Origin: CAYUYV01 sp050331455
GTDB lineage: Bacteria; Pseudomonadota; Alphaproteobacteria; JAJFIK01
Assembly: GCA_050331455.1 (NCBI GenBank)
Contig: JBHJGV010000080.1
Span: 1-39,441, forward strand
Direction of reading: 5' to 3'
Length of the DNA: 39,441 nt
Position numbers and translations under genes: made by a program. Under the pieces are notes generated by a model. The model ran no database searches, was not told the DNA's origin, and worked only from the letters and a program-made list of their open reading frames with translations. Below, one piece after another: positions 6,995 through 13,554 of this stretch. The number at the start of each line of letters is the position of its first letter. The stretch's first letter is position 1.

Positions 6995-7060
6995 CCGCGC
7001 TTCCTTGAAGCAGGCGAGAAAAAGGCCCGCTCATCAGGCAATAAACAGGATTGGATGCCT

Positions 7061-7384
7061 ATGTTCGCAGTCATACTGACCGGCGGAAAGCAGTACCGTG
7101 TGTCACGGGACGATGTGATCCGCGTTGAAAAACTGGAAGCCAACACCGGCGACCAGATCGAAATCACCGAAGTGCTCATGCTCGGCGGCGAGGAAGGCAC
7201 TTGCGTCGTCGGCACGCCGCGGATCAGCGGCGCAGTGGTGAAGGCCGAAGTGGTCGAGCAGACCCGTAATGATAAGATCAAGGTCTTCAAAATGCGCCGC
7301 CGTCAGAATTATCGGCGCAAGAAGGGCCACCGCCAGGAAATCACGGTCCTGCGCATTGTCGATATCGTATCGGACGCTGCCTGA
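7061..7384 (+). CDS. rplU: 50S ribosomal protein L21
   Basis: 107 residues when started at ATG 7061, which gives the family N-terminus MFAVILTGGKQYRV; the in-frame ATG at 7055 is only 4 bases from the CAGGA ribosome site and is less likely. L21 binds 23S rRNA in the large subunit. The conserved C-terminal signature KIKVFKMRRRQNYRRKKGHRQ matches L21 (K-x-K-(R/K)-R-x-x-Y-x-x-x-x-G-H-R). The gene is followed by rpmA after 60 bases, the standard order, under a strong constitutive-looking promoter. Confidence 0.97.
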   Translation: MFAVILTGGKQYRVSRDDVIRVEKLEANTGDQIEITEVLMLGGEEGTCVVGTPRISGAVVKAEVVEQTRNDKIKVFKMRRRQNYRRKKGHRQEITVLRIVDIVSDAA

Positions 7385-7444
7385 GGACGAGGCTACCGCA
7401 CGCCCTAACGGCACGGCTCAGGCGTCCCGGACTGGAGAAACACG

Positions 7445-7720
7445 ATGGCACACAAAAAAGCAGGCGGTTCGTCCCGGAACGGACGCGACTCCGAAGGCCG
7501 CCGCCTCGGCGTCAAGAAATACGCTGGCGAACATGTGATCCCCGGCAACATCATTGTTCGGCAGCGGGGAACGAAGATGCACCCGGGCGACAATGTCGGT
7601 ATGGGCAAGGATCACACCATCTTTGCCACGATCGAGGGGCGCGTGTCGTTCCGTAAAGGGTTCCGCAAGCGGACTTTTGTTTCGGTCGATCCCTTTGCCG
7701 CGGCTGAAGCGGCCGAGTGA
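7445..7720 (+). CDS. rpmA: 50S ribosomal protein L27
   Basis: 91 residues. The N-terminus MAHKKAGGSSRNGRDSEGRR is the highly conserved L27 arm that reaches the peptidyl transferase centre, with no Firmicutes-type cleavable leader. GNIIVRQRGTKMHPGDNVGMGKD is also invariant in type, as is the later HTIFATIEGRV. GGAGA lies 8 bases ahead of the ATG. It is co-transcribed with rplU. A GC-rich partial hairpin occurs between it and obgE but no T tract, so obgE can be read from the same transcript. Confidence 0.97.
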   Translation: MAHKKAGGSSRNGRDSEGRRLGVKKYAGEHVIPGNIIVRQRGTKMHPGDNVGMGKDHTIFATIEGRVSFRKGFRKRTFVSVDPFAAAEAAE

Positions 7721-7779
7721 GGCCGGTGCGGCGCCCCTGATTGGGCGTCCCGCCGGCCCCGTCACCGCGCCGTGATGCA

Positions 7780-8844
7780 ATGAAATTTCTCGACCAGGCC
7801 AAGGTCTTCATCCGGTCCGGCGATGGCGGGGCCGGATGTGTCTCGTTCAGGCGGGAGAAATATGTCGAGTTCGGCGGGCCCGACGGCGGGGACGGGGGCC
7901 GGGGCGGTGATATCTGGGTCGAATGCGTCGACGGTCTCAACACCCTGATCGACTACCGCTATCAGCAGCATTTCAAGGCGTCGTCGGGCGGCCACGGCAT
8001 GGGCCGAAACCGCACCGGCGCCAAGGGCGAAGACCGGGTGCTGAAGGTTCCCGAAGGCACGCAGATCCTCGAAAACGATCAGGAAACGGTGATTGCCGAC
8101 CTGACCCGGGTGGGCGAGCGCATCTGCCTCCTGCGCGGGGGCAATGGCGGCTTCGGCAATGCCCATTTCAAGGGCCCCGTGAACCAGGCCCCGCGCCATG
8201 CCAATCCCGGCCTTGCGGGCGAAGAAAAATGGGTTTGGCTGCGCCTCAAGCTCATTGCCGATGCGGGCCTTGTGGGGCTGCCCAATGCGGGCAAGTCCAC
8301 GTTCCTGTCCGCCGTCAGCCGCGCCCGGCCGAAGATCGCCGATTATCCGTTCACGACCCTTCATCCCGGCCTCGGGGTGGTCAGCCAGGACGGGCGCAGC
8401 TTCGTGCTCGCGGACATTCCCGGGTTGATCGAAGGGGCCCATGAAGGGGCCGGCCTCGGCATCCGCTTTCTGGGCCATGTGGAGCGTTGCCGCGTCTTGG
8501 TCCATCTGATCGACGGTACGGCGGACGATGTGGTTTCGGCCTACCGCACCGTCCGCGAAGAAGTGATGGCCTATGGCCACGGCCTTGCGGACAAGCCGGA
8601 GCTCGTCGGCCTCAACAAGATCGACGCCCTTGACACCGACACCATCGCCGAGCGCATAGCGGCGCTGGCCGGGGTGGCGCAAGGGCCGGTGCTGGCCCTG
8701 TCGGGCGTGTCCGGCGCGGGGGTGCCGCAGGTGTTGAGGGGCGTCCTCGACCATTTGGCGGGGCTGACCGCCGGCGAGCAGAAGCCCGAGGCCCCTCGGG
8801 AGCGCGGTCCGGGCCCGGCGGATGATGGGTCCTGGCGGCCGTGA
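7780..8844 (+). CDS. obgE: GTPase Obg/CgtA (ribosome assembly, stress control)
   Basis: 354 residues from ATG 7780 (MKFLDQAKVFIRSGDGG); an upstream in-frame start at 7741 would add 13 atypical residues. The glycine-rich OBG fold (1-~158) contains FRREKYVEFGGPDGGDGG and GNGGFGN. The G domain follows, with Walker A GLPNAGKST, the switch TTLHPGLGVV, the G3 motif DIPGLIEGA and NKIDAL as the G4 motif. The C-terminus is short, without the acidic extension of E. coli. Obg binds 50S subunits and ppGpp. Its stop overlaps the nadD start (TGATG), which implies translational coupling. Confidence 0.96.
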   Translation: MKFLDQAKVFIRSGDGGAGCVSFRREKYVEFGGPDGGDGGRGGDIWVECVDGLNTLIDYRYQQHFKASSGGHGMGRNRTGAKGEDRVLKVPEGTQILENDQETVIADLTRVGERICLLRGGNGGFGNAHFKGPVNQAPRHANPGLAGEEKWVWLRLKLIADAGLVGLPNAGKSTFLSAVSRARPKIADYPFTTLHPGLGVVSQDGRSFVLADIPGLIEGAHEGAGLGIRFLGHVERCRVLVHLIDGTADDVVSAYRTVREEVMAYGHGLADKPELVGLNKIDALDTDTIAERIAALAGVAQGPVLALSGVSGAGVPQVLRGVLDHLAGLTAGEQKPEAPRERGPGPADDGSWRP

Positions 8845-9533
8845 TGGGCACGCGCCCGGCGCTCTGGTGCTCCCCCGCCGTGGCGGGCGATGGCGGCCCC
8901 GGCCCACGATCGGTGCTGACACCGGGTTTGCGGGTCGGTCTCCTCGGCGGATCCTTCAACCCGGCCCATGATGGGCACCGTCACATCAGTCTCCTGGCCC
9001 TTCGGCGCCTCCGACTCGACGTCGTCCTGTGGCTGGTCAGTCCGCAAAACCCCCTGAAATCCGCGAGCGGCATGGCGCCTTTCGCCGCGCGCGTTGCGCG
9101 GGCGCGGGATGTGGTTGCAAACCATCCGGCAATCCGTGTTTCGGATTTCGAGCCGCGTCTCGGCACACGCTACACGGCCGACACGCTGGCGGTCCTGAAG
9201 CGGCGCTTCCCGCACACGGCCTTTGTCTGGCTGATGGGCGCGGACAATTTCGTCCAGTTGCCCCTTTGGAACCGCTGGCACGCCATCATGCAGGCCATGC
9301 CCGTCGCCGTCATTGCCCGGCCGGGGGCAAGCCTTGCCGCGCCCCTGGGCCGGGCCGCCCGGATCTATGGCGCGGCCCGGGTGCGTGAGGATGACGCTCA
9401 AGGCTTGCCCGTTCAAACCGCGCCGGCCTGGGTTTTTCTCCGGGGTCGCCTCCATCCCCAGTCCTCAACGGCCATTCGCGGGCCCGCGCCCGACTGGCAC
9501 GGTCGGTCGAACGCCTCCGGGTCGATATCCTAG
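8844..9533 (+). CDS. nadD: Nicotinate-nucleotide adenylyltransferase
   Basis: 229 residues. NadD transfers AMP from ATP to nicotinate mononucleotide in NAD synthesis. The nucleotidyltransferase motif GGSFNPAHDGHRHIS (residues ~34-48; GxFxPxHxGH type) and the second ATP motif SSTAIR near the C-terminus are both present, with WLMGADNFVQLPLWNRW in between as in NadD. The N-terminus carries about 25 extra low-complexity residues before the first strand. A GTG at 8841 is an alternative start. In many alphaproteobacteria rsfS and rlmH follow nadD; here they are absent and egtB comes next after 166 bases. Confidence 0.93.
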   Translation: MGTRPALWCSPAVAGDGGPGPRSVLTPGLRVGLLGGSFNPAHDGHRHISLLALRRLRLDVVLWLVSPQNPLKSASGMAPFAARVARARDVVANHPAIRVSDFEPRLGTRYTADTLAVLKRRFPHTAFVWLMGADNFVQLPLWNRWHAIMQAMPVAVIARPGASLAAPLGRAARIYGAARVREDDAQGLPVQTAPAWVFLRGRLHPQSSTAIRGPAPDWHGRSNASGSIS

Positions 9534-9551
9534 GATTGAAAGCTCGTTTTT

Positions 9552-9570
9552 GAACATCTTATTGGTGTTC
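9552..9570. promoter_or_regulatory. Operator-like inverted repeat upstream of egtB
   Basis: GAACATC-N5-GGTGTTC (7-bp arms, one mismatch) in an AT-richer leader about 130 bases ahead of egtB. No convincing sigma-70 boxes were found around it; its role is inferred from position only. Confidence 0.3.
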
Positions 9571-9699
9571 TTTGTGCCACAAAATTGCCATGGGTGTTTA
9601 GGGTTCTGCTGCCCCCAAAATCCAGGCCCCGTCCAGCAGGCTCATGGGTTGCAGGGACCATCTGTCCACGACAGGATCTGCCTACGACAGGAGACAACC

Positions 9700-11055
9700 A
9701 TGAGTGCAGGTATCAAATTCAAATCCGGCCCACCGGTCACCCATGAGCGCCACGACACCCTCGCGGCCCCTTGTGACGAGAACCGCAGCAGACTGATCAA
9801 ACGCTTCCACGACACCCGCGCCACCTCCCGCCTGATCGCCGCCCCCCTCTCCCCCGAAGACCAGACCGTTCAGTCGATGCCGGACGTCAGCCCGACCAAG
9901 TGGCACCTTGCCCTCACCACGTGGTTTTTCGAGACCTTTCTTTTGAAATCCTTCGCCGAAGGCTATGCGGATTATGATCCCGCCTTCGCCCATTTATTCA
10001 ATTCCTATTATCATTCCGTGGGCTCCATGTATGCCCGGCCGCGCCGGGGTCTGCTTTCCCGGCCCTCCGTATCCGATATACTCGCCTATCGCGCCCATGT
10101 GGACGAAGCAATGGCGCGTCTGCTGACCACGGCGTCGCAGACCCTGTGGGGCGAAATCGCCGCGCTGGTGACCCTCGGTCTGCACCATGAACAACAGCAC
10201 CAAGAGCTCATGCTGACGGACATCAAGCATGTATTGAGCTGTAATCCCACGCTGCCGGCGGCCTACTCCGCACCGATCCGGTCCGCAGGCGGATCGCCGG
10301 ACCTGTCCTGGCTGGGCCATTCGGGCGGTCTCCATGATATCGGTCACGGGGCGGACGGCTTTGCCTTCGACAATGAAACCCCGCGCCATCAGGCGCTTGT
10401 GCCCGGCTTTGCCCTAGCCTCCCGGCCGGTCACGAACGGGGAATATCTCGATTTCATTCAGGATGGCGGCTACGACACCGTCACATTGTGGTTGTCGGAC
10501 GGCTGGGCCCTGGCCCGGGAACAGGGCTGGCGCCACCCACTCTACTGGGTACAGCGGGACGATGGCTGGTACGAATTCACCCTGCACGGATTGATGCCGC
10601 TCGACCCGGCCCGCCCGGTGGCTCATGTGAGCTTCTTTGAGGCCCAGGCCTTTGCCGAATGGTCGGGCAAACGTCTGCCGACGGAAATAGAGCTTGAGCT
10701 GTTTCTGGCCGAGGCACCGGTCGAAGGCAATCTGCTCTTTCCCGGTTGCGACGGCCAAAGGCCGGGCCCGCTCACATCGCCTGAACCGGCCGCCCCGCCC
10801 GCCGCACCGCAAGACCGCTGTGTCCAACTTTTCGGCGATGTCTGGGAATGGACGCGCAGCGCCTATGGCCCCTATCCGGGGTTCACGCCGCTGCCCGGGA
10901 GTCTCGGGGAATATAACGGCAAGTTTATGTGCAACCAGTTTGTCCTGAAGGGCGGTTCCTGCGCGACGCCGGCGGACCATATCCGCGCGACCTACCGAAA
11001 CTTCTTTCCTCCCGACGCGCGCTGGCAGTTTTCCGGCATCAGGCTTGCGGCCTGA
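9700..11055 (+). CDS. egtB: Ergothioneine biosynthesis sulfoxide synthase EgtB
   Basis: 451 residues from ATG 9700, with AGGAGA 5 bases upstream. EgtB is a non-haem iron enzyme joining hercynine to a cysteine thiol donor with oxygen to form the sulfoxide precursor of ergothioneine. The N-terminal DinB-like domain (about 30-185) supplies the iron triad: His69 in TKWHLALTTWF, and His163 and His167 in LHHEQQHQEL. The C-terminal formylglycine-generating-enzyme-type domain (about 205-450) has the conserved FDNETPRH, SRPVTNGEYLDF, PVAHVSFFEAQAFAEWSGKRLPTE, GDVWEWTRS, and KGGSCATP...R.TYRNFFPP...FSGIRLA segments. egtD follows. No EgtC or EgtE homologue is in the window, so the later steps must be encoded elsewhere or use other enzymes. 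Confidence 0.95.
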   Translation: MSAGIKFKSGPPVTHERHDTLAAPCDENRSRLIKRFHDTRATSRLIAAPLSPEDQTVQSMPDVSPTKWHLALTTWFFETFLLKSFAEGYADYDPAFAHLFNSYYHSVGSMYARPRRGLLSRPSVSDILAYRAHVDEAMARLLTTASQTLWGEIAALVTLGLHHEQQHQELMLTDIKHVLSCNPTLPAAYSAPIRSAGGSPDLSWLGHSGGLHDIGHGADGFAFDNETPRHQALVPGFALASRPVTNGEYLDFIQDGGYDTVTLWLSDGWALAREQGWRHPLYWVQRDDGWYEFTLHGLMPLDPARPVAHVSFFEAQAFAEWSGKRLPTEIELELFLAEAPVEGNLLFPGCDGQRPGPLTSPEPAAPPAAPQDRCVQLFGDVWEWTRSAYGPYPGFTPLPGSLGEYNGKFMCNQFVLKGGSCATPADHIRATYRNFFPPDARWQFSGIRLAA

Positions 11056-11119
11056 CGGACCTCTTGCAGCCCTGCCGGACACGAACCCAAAATTCCCTCG
11101 ACGCCATAGGAACGCCACC

Positions 11120-12115
11120 ATGCCCCAGTCCCACCCCGCCCGCGCGGCCGGTGATCGCCTCGCTTTTTTCCTCGATCTGGCTCCGCCCCGGGCCGATTTT
11201 CTCACGGATGTTCGCGAAGGTTTTCTCGCTCAGCCGAAATCCCTGTCCCCGAAATATTTCTATGACCGTCGGGGTTCGGTGATCTTCGACGAGATCTGCC
11301 GGGCGCCGGAATATTACGTCACCCGCACGGAAATGGCGCTGCTGGAAGCGATCGGACCCGAGGTCCGTACCCTGACGGGTCCGGGAGCGAAGGTCATCGA
11401 ATATGGCAGCGGATCAAGCTGGAAGATCCGGACCTTGCTGAACGCTCTTGAGGATCCCCAGGTCTATGTAGCCATCGATATTTCCGGGGACCATCTGCTT
11501 GATGCGGCCGAACAGATTGCCGGCGATTTTCCCCGTGTGGCCGTCGGTGGTGTCTGTGCGGATTTCTCTCAGCATATCGACCTGACCGACGAGATCGACC
11601 GCGCCCCGGGGCGCCATCTGGGCTTTTTCCCGGGTTCGAGCATCGGCAATTTCACCCGGCCCCATGCTGAGGCGTTCCTGACGCGGGCGGCCGGCGTGAT
11701 CGGCCGGGGCGGCGCGATGCTGCTGGGCGTTGATCTCGTGAAGGACAAAGGCGTTCTGGAGCGTGCCTATAACGACCGGGCCGGCCATACGGCAGCCTTC
11801 AACCTCAATGTGATCGCGCGGATGCGGAATGAGTTGAAGCTCGATATTGCGCCGGAGGATTTCGAGCATTTCGCCTTTTACAACGAGGCCGAGGAGCGCA
11901 TCGAGATGCATCTGCGGGCGCGGCGCGATCTTGCCTTCCAGGTCGGCAACACCGCGGTGACCATGGCCGCAGGCGAGACGCTGCATACGGAGAATTCCCA
12001 CAAATACACACTGGGCGGTGTGCAGACCATGGCGCGGCGGGCCGGCTTTGATCCAGTGCGCTCCTGGACGGATCCGCAAGGCCTCTTCAGCCTGCATTAC
12101 CTCGCCGTGCCATGA
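11120..12115 (+). CDS. egtD: L-histidine N-alpha-methyltransferase EgtD
   Basis: 331 residues from ATG 11120 (MPQSHP); a longer frame upstream overlaps the end of egtB and is unlikely. EgtD trimethylates histidine to hercynine using SAM. DUF2260/EgtD hallmarks: LSPKYFYDRRGSVIFDEIC (42-60), EYYVTRTE (64-71), the SAM loop IEYGSGSSWK (93-102), AIDIS (118-122), FFPGSSIGNF with histidine-binding Asn177, GVDLVKD (203-209), and the C-terminal ETLHTENSHKYT whose Glu and Ser probably contact the histidine amino group. It is downstream of egtB in the same transcript (64 bases) and overlaps the next gene by ATGA, so three genes form one unit. Confidence 0.95.
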   Translation: MPQSHPARAAGDRLAFFLDLAPPRADFLTDVREGFLAQPKSLSPKYFYDRRGSVIFDEICRAPEYYVTRTEMALLEAIGPEVRTLTGPGAKVIEYGSGSSWKIRTLLNALEDPQVYVAIDISGDHLLDAAEQIAGDFPRVAVGGVCADFSQHIDLTDEIDRAPGRHLGFFPGSSIGNFTRPHAEAFLTRAAGVIGRGGAMLLGVDLVKDKGVLERAYNDRAGHTAAFNLNVIARMRNELKLDIAPEDFEHFAFYNEAEERIEMHLRARRDLAFQVGNTAVTMAAGETLHTENSHKYTLGGVQTMARRAGFDPVRSWTDPQGLFSLHYLAVP

Positions 12116-12762
12116 GCGCGGCCCCATCCCGCCCGTCCGGGTTGACGCTCGGCGCCTTGGTCCTGGCGGCGGGATCGTCCCGCCGTTTCGGGCCGGAGGC
12201 CAAGCTGCTGGCGGATCTGGGCGGGCAGACCGTGCTGGCCCATGCCCTGCGGCCTTACGGGACGTGGGCCTTTGCGGTCCGGGTCCTGGTCACCGCCCCG
12301 GGCCAGGACGCCCAAGCGGCGCAGGGCGCGGCGGCAGGCTGGCGCATTGCCGTCAATCCCTGTGCGCAGGAGGGGATGGGCACATCCCTGGCCTGGGGCG
12401 TGTCCGCTTTGCTCGATGATCCGCAGGCGCCTGCACTCGACGGCATCCTTGTCGGTCTCGCCGACATGCCACTGGTCACCGCCGATGTGGTGCAGGGACT
12501 GGTCGGCGCGTTCAGCGCAAAGCGGGCGGACTGGGACTGTGTGGCGCCGGTCCATGACGGGCGGCGCGGGCATCCGGTCCTGTTCGCTCGGGCCTGTTTC
12601 GATGGGCTTGCCGCCTGCCGCGGTGACGAGGGCGCCCGGCACGTGATCGCCGCGGCGGGAGATCGGGCCGGACTCTGGCCCTGTCCGGACCCGGCCATTT
12701 TGATGGATGTGGACACGCACGAGGAGCTTGACGCATTGCGACGGCACTCAGGCCCGCCGTGA
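12112..12762 (+). CDS. MobA/MocA-like nucleotidyltransferase
   Basis: 216 residues of the MobA-like NTP-transferase fold. The nucleotide-binding signature LVLAAGSSRRFG...K (residues 17-31) and the metal site VGLADMPLVT (about 113-122) are clear, followed by APVHDGRRGHPVLF. The closest known groups are MocA (CTP:molybdopterin cytidylyltransferase) and related sugar or cofactor nucleotidyltransferases. GHPVLF fits the molybdenum-cofactor branch, but no molybdoenzyme or moa/moe gene is nearby. Its ATG overlaps the egtD stop by 4 bases, so it is translationally coupled to ergothioneine synthesis. It also overlaps the convergent membrane gene at its 3' end by 15 bases. Confidence 0.8.
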   Translation: MSAAPSRPSGLTLGALVLAAGSSRRFGPEAKLLADLGGQTVLAHALRPYGTWAFAVRVLVTAPGQDAQAAQGAAAGWRIAVNPCAQEGMGTSLAWGVSALLDDPQAPALDGILVGLADMPLVTADVVQGLVGAFSAKRADWDCVAPVHDGRRGHPVLFARACFDGLAACRGDEGARHVIAAAGDRAGLWPCPDPAILMDVDTHEELDALRRHSGPP

Positions 12763-13269
12763 GCGCCGCCCGGCCCTCACGAACAGATAAAGCCCGACCA
12801 GCACCACCAGAAGCGCGAACAGTGACAGGGCGAAACTGATCATTTCCAGGATGAAATAGACGGCCGCCAGCCCTCCGGCGATCTTCACGAAGACATCCGT
12901 ACGCAGAGCGCTGTATTTCAGGGACATAAACAGCGCGGCGCCCGCATTGCCCACAAGCCAGACCAGGGATCCGAACGCGCCAAGGCTCGTGAAAAAAGGG
13001 AAGGGCAGATAGACCCGCCCGAAACCGACCATGGGCGAAAGGGCATCGACCGCCAGATGGATGCCGATGCCGCAGGACAGGCCGGCAGTGAGCTGGCGGA
13101 TGAGGGGCTCCCGGCGCAGCGTGAGCAGCAAAAGCGGAACCAGCACCGAATGGGTCACAATTGACCGATGATGCAGCAGGAAGCGCAGATATTGGTCGAT
13201 ATCGGGCAGGAACAGGCCGACAAAAGCACCAATGATGAGGAGCACCGCGGCACGGGTTTCTTCCTGCAT
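12748..13269 (-). CDS. YdjM-like membrane protein (putative membrane-bound metal-dependent hydrolase)
   Basis: 173 residues from ATG 13269 (MQEETRAAVLL); the upstream frame is GC-rich filler. Helices at about 5-22, 45-60, 70-85, 100-130 and 140-165. The motif FLPDIDQYLRFLLHHRSIVTHS (Asp pair, HHR and THS) is the metal-site pattern of the YdjM/LexA-regulated DUF457 family, and GIGIHLAVDALSP adds the second His-Asp pair. The activity of this family is unproven, and DUF457 proteins are sometimes LexA-controlled. The gene converges on the MobA-like gene, with the coding ends overlapping by 15 bases, so neither can have a conventional terminator between them. Confidence 0.72.
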   Translation of the reverse strand: MQEETRAAVLLIIGAFVGLFLPDIDQYLRFLLHHRSIVTHSVLVPLLLLTLRREPLIRQLTAGLSCGIGIHLAVDALSPMVGFGRVYLPFPFFTSLGAFGSLVWLVGNAGAALFMSLKYSALRTDVFVKIAGGLAAVYFILEMISFALSLFALLVVLVGLYLFVRAGRRSRRA

Positions 13270-13343
13270 GGCACCACCATTCTTAGGCTTTGACCGATCG
13301 GCCACGGGCGCAACGGCACATCGTGAAGCACGGCCCAGACAAT

Positions 13344-13391
13344 AGCATGGCCGGCGAGGAGCATGGCCGGCGAGGAGCATAGCCGGGGGTG
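13344..13391. repeat. 16-bp tandem repeat (about 2.7 copies)
   Basis: AGCATGGCCGGCGAGG at 13344-13359 and again at 13360-13375, then a degraded third unit from 13376. It lies in the 285-base gap between mutS and the YdjM-like gene, which is otherwise empty. Confidence 0.75.
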
Positions 13392-13554
13392 CTGGGCCCG
13401 GCCAGACGGTCAATGCCGGACGCCGCGAACGCCGGCCAGCCAGGGGCGCCCGAGCCGAACAGCCAAGCGGGGCGGGATTGTTCATCCGCACACTGGTTGT
13501 GCCGCGCAGAGTCGTGCCGTCCAGCACCGTCTTGAGGTTCTCGCGGCGCGCGGA

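Noticed and set aside
13344..13391. Tandem repeat considered as a CRISPR fragment
   Set aside because: Units are directly adjacent with no spacers, only 16 bases, and no cas genes are present.
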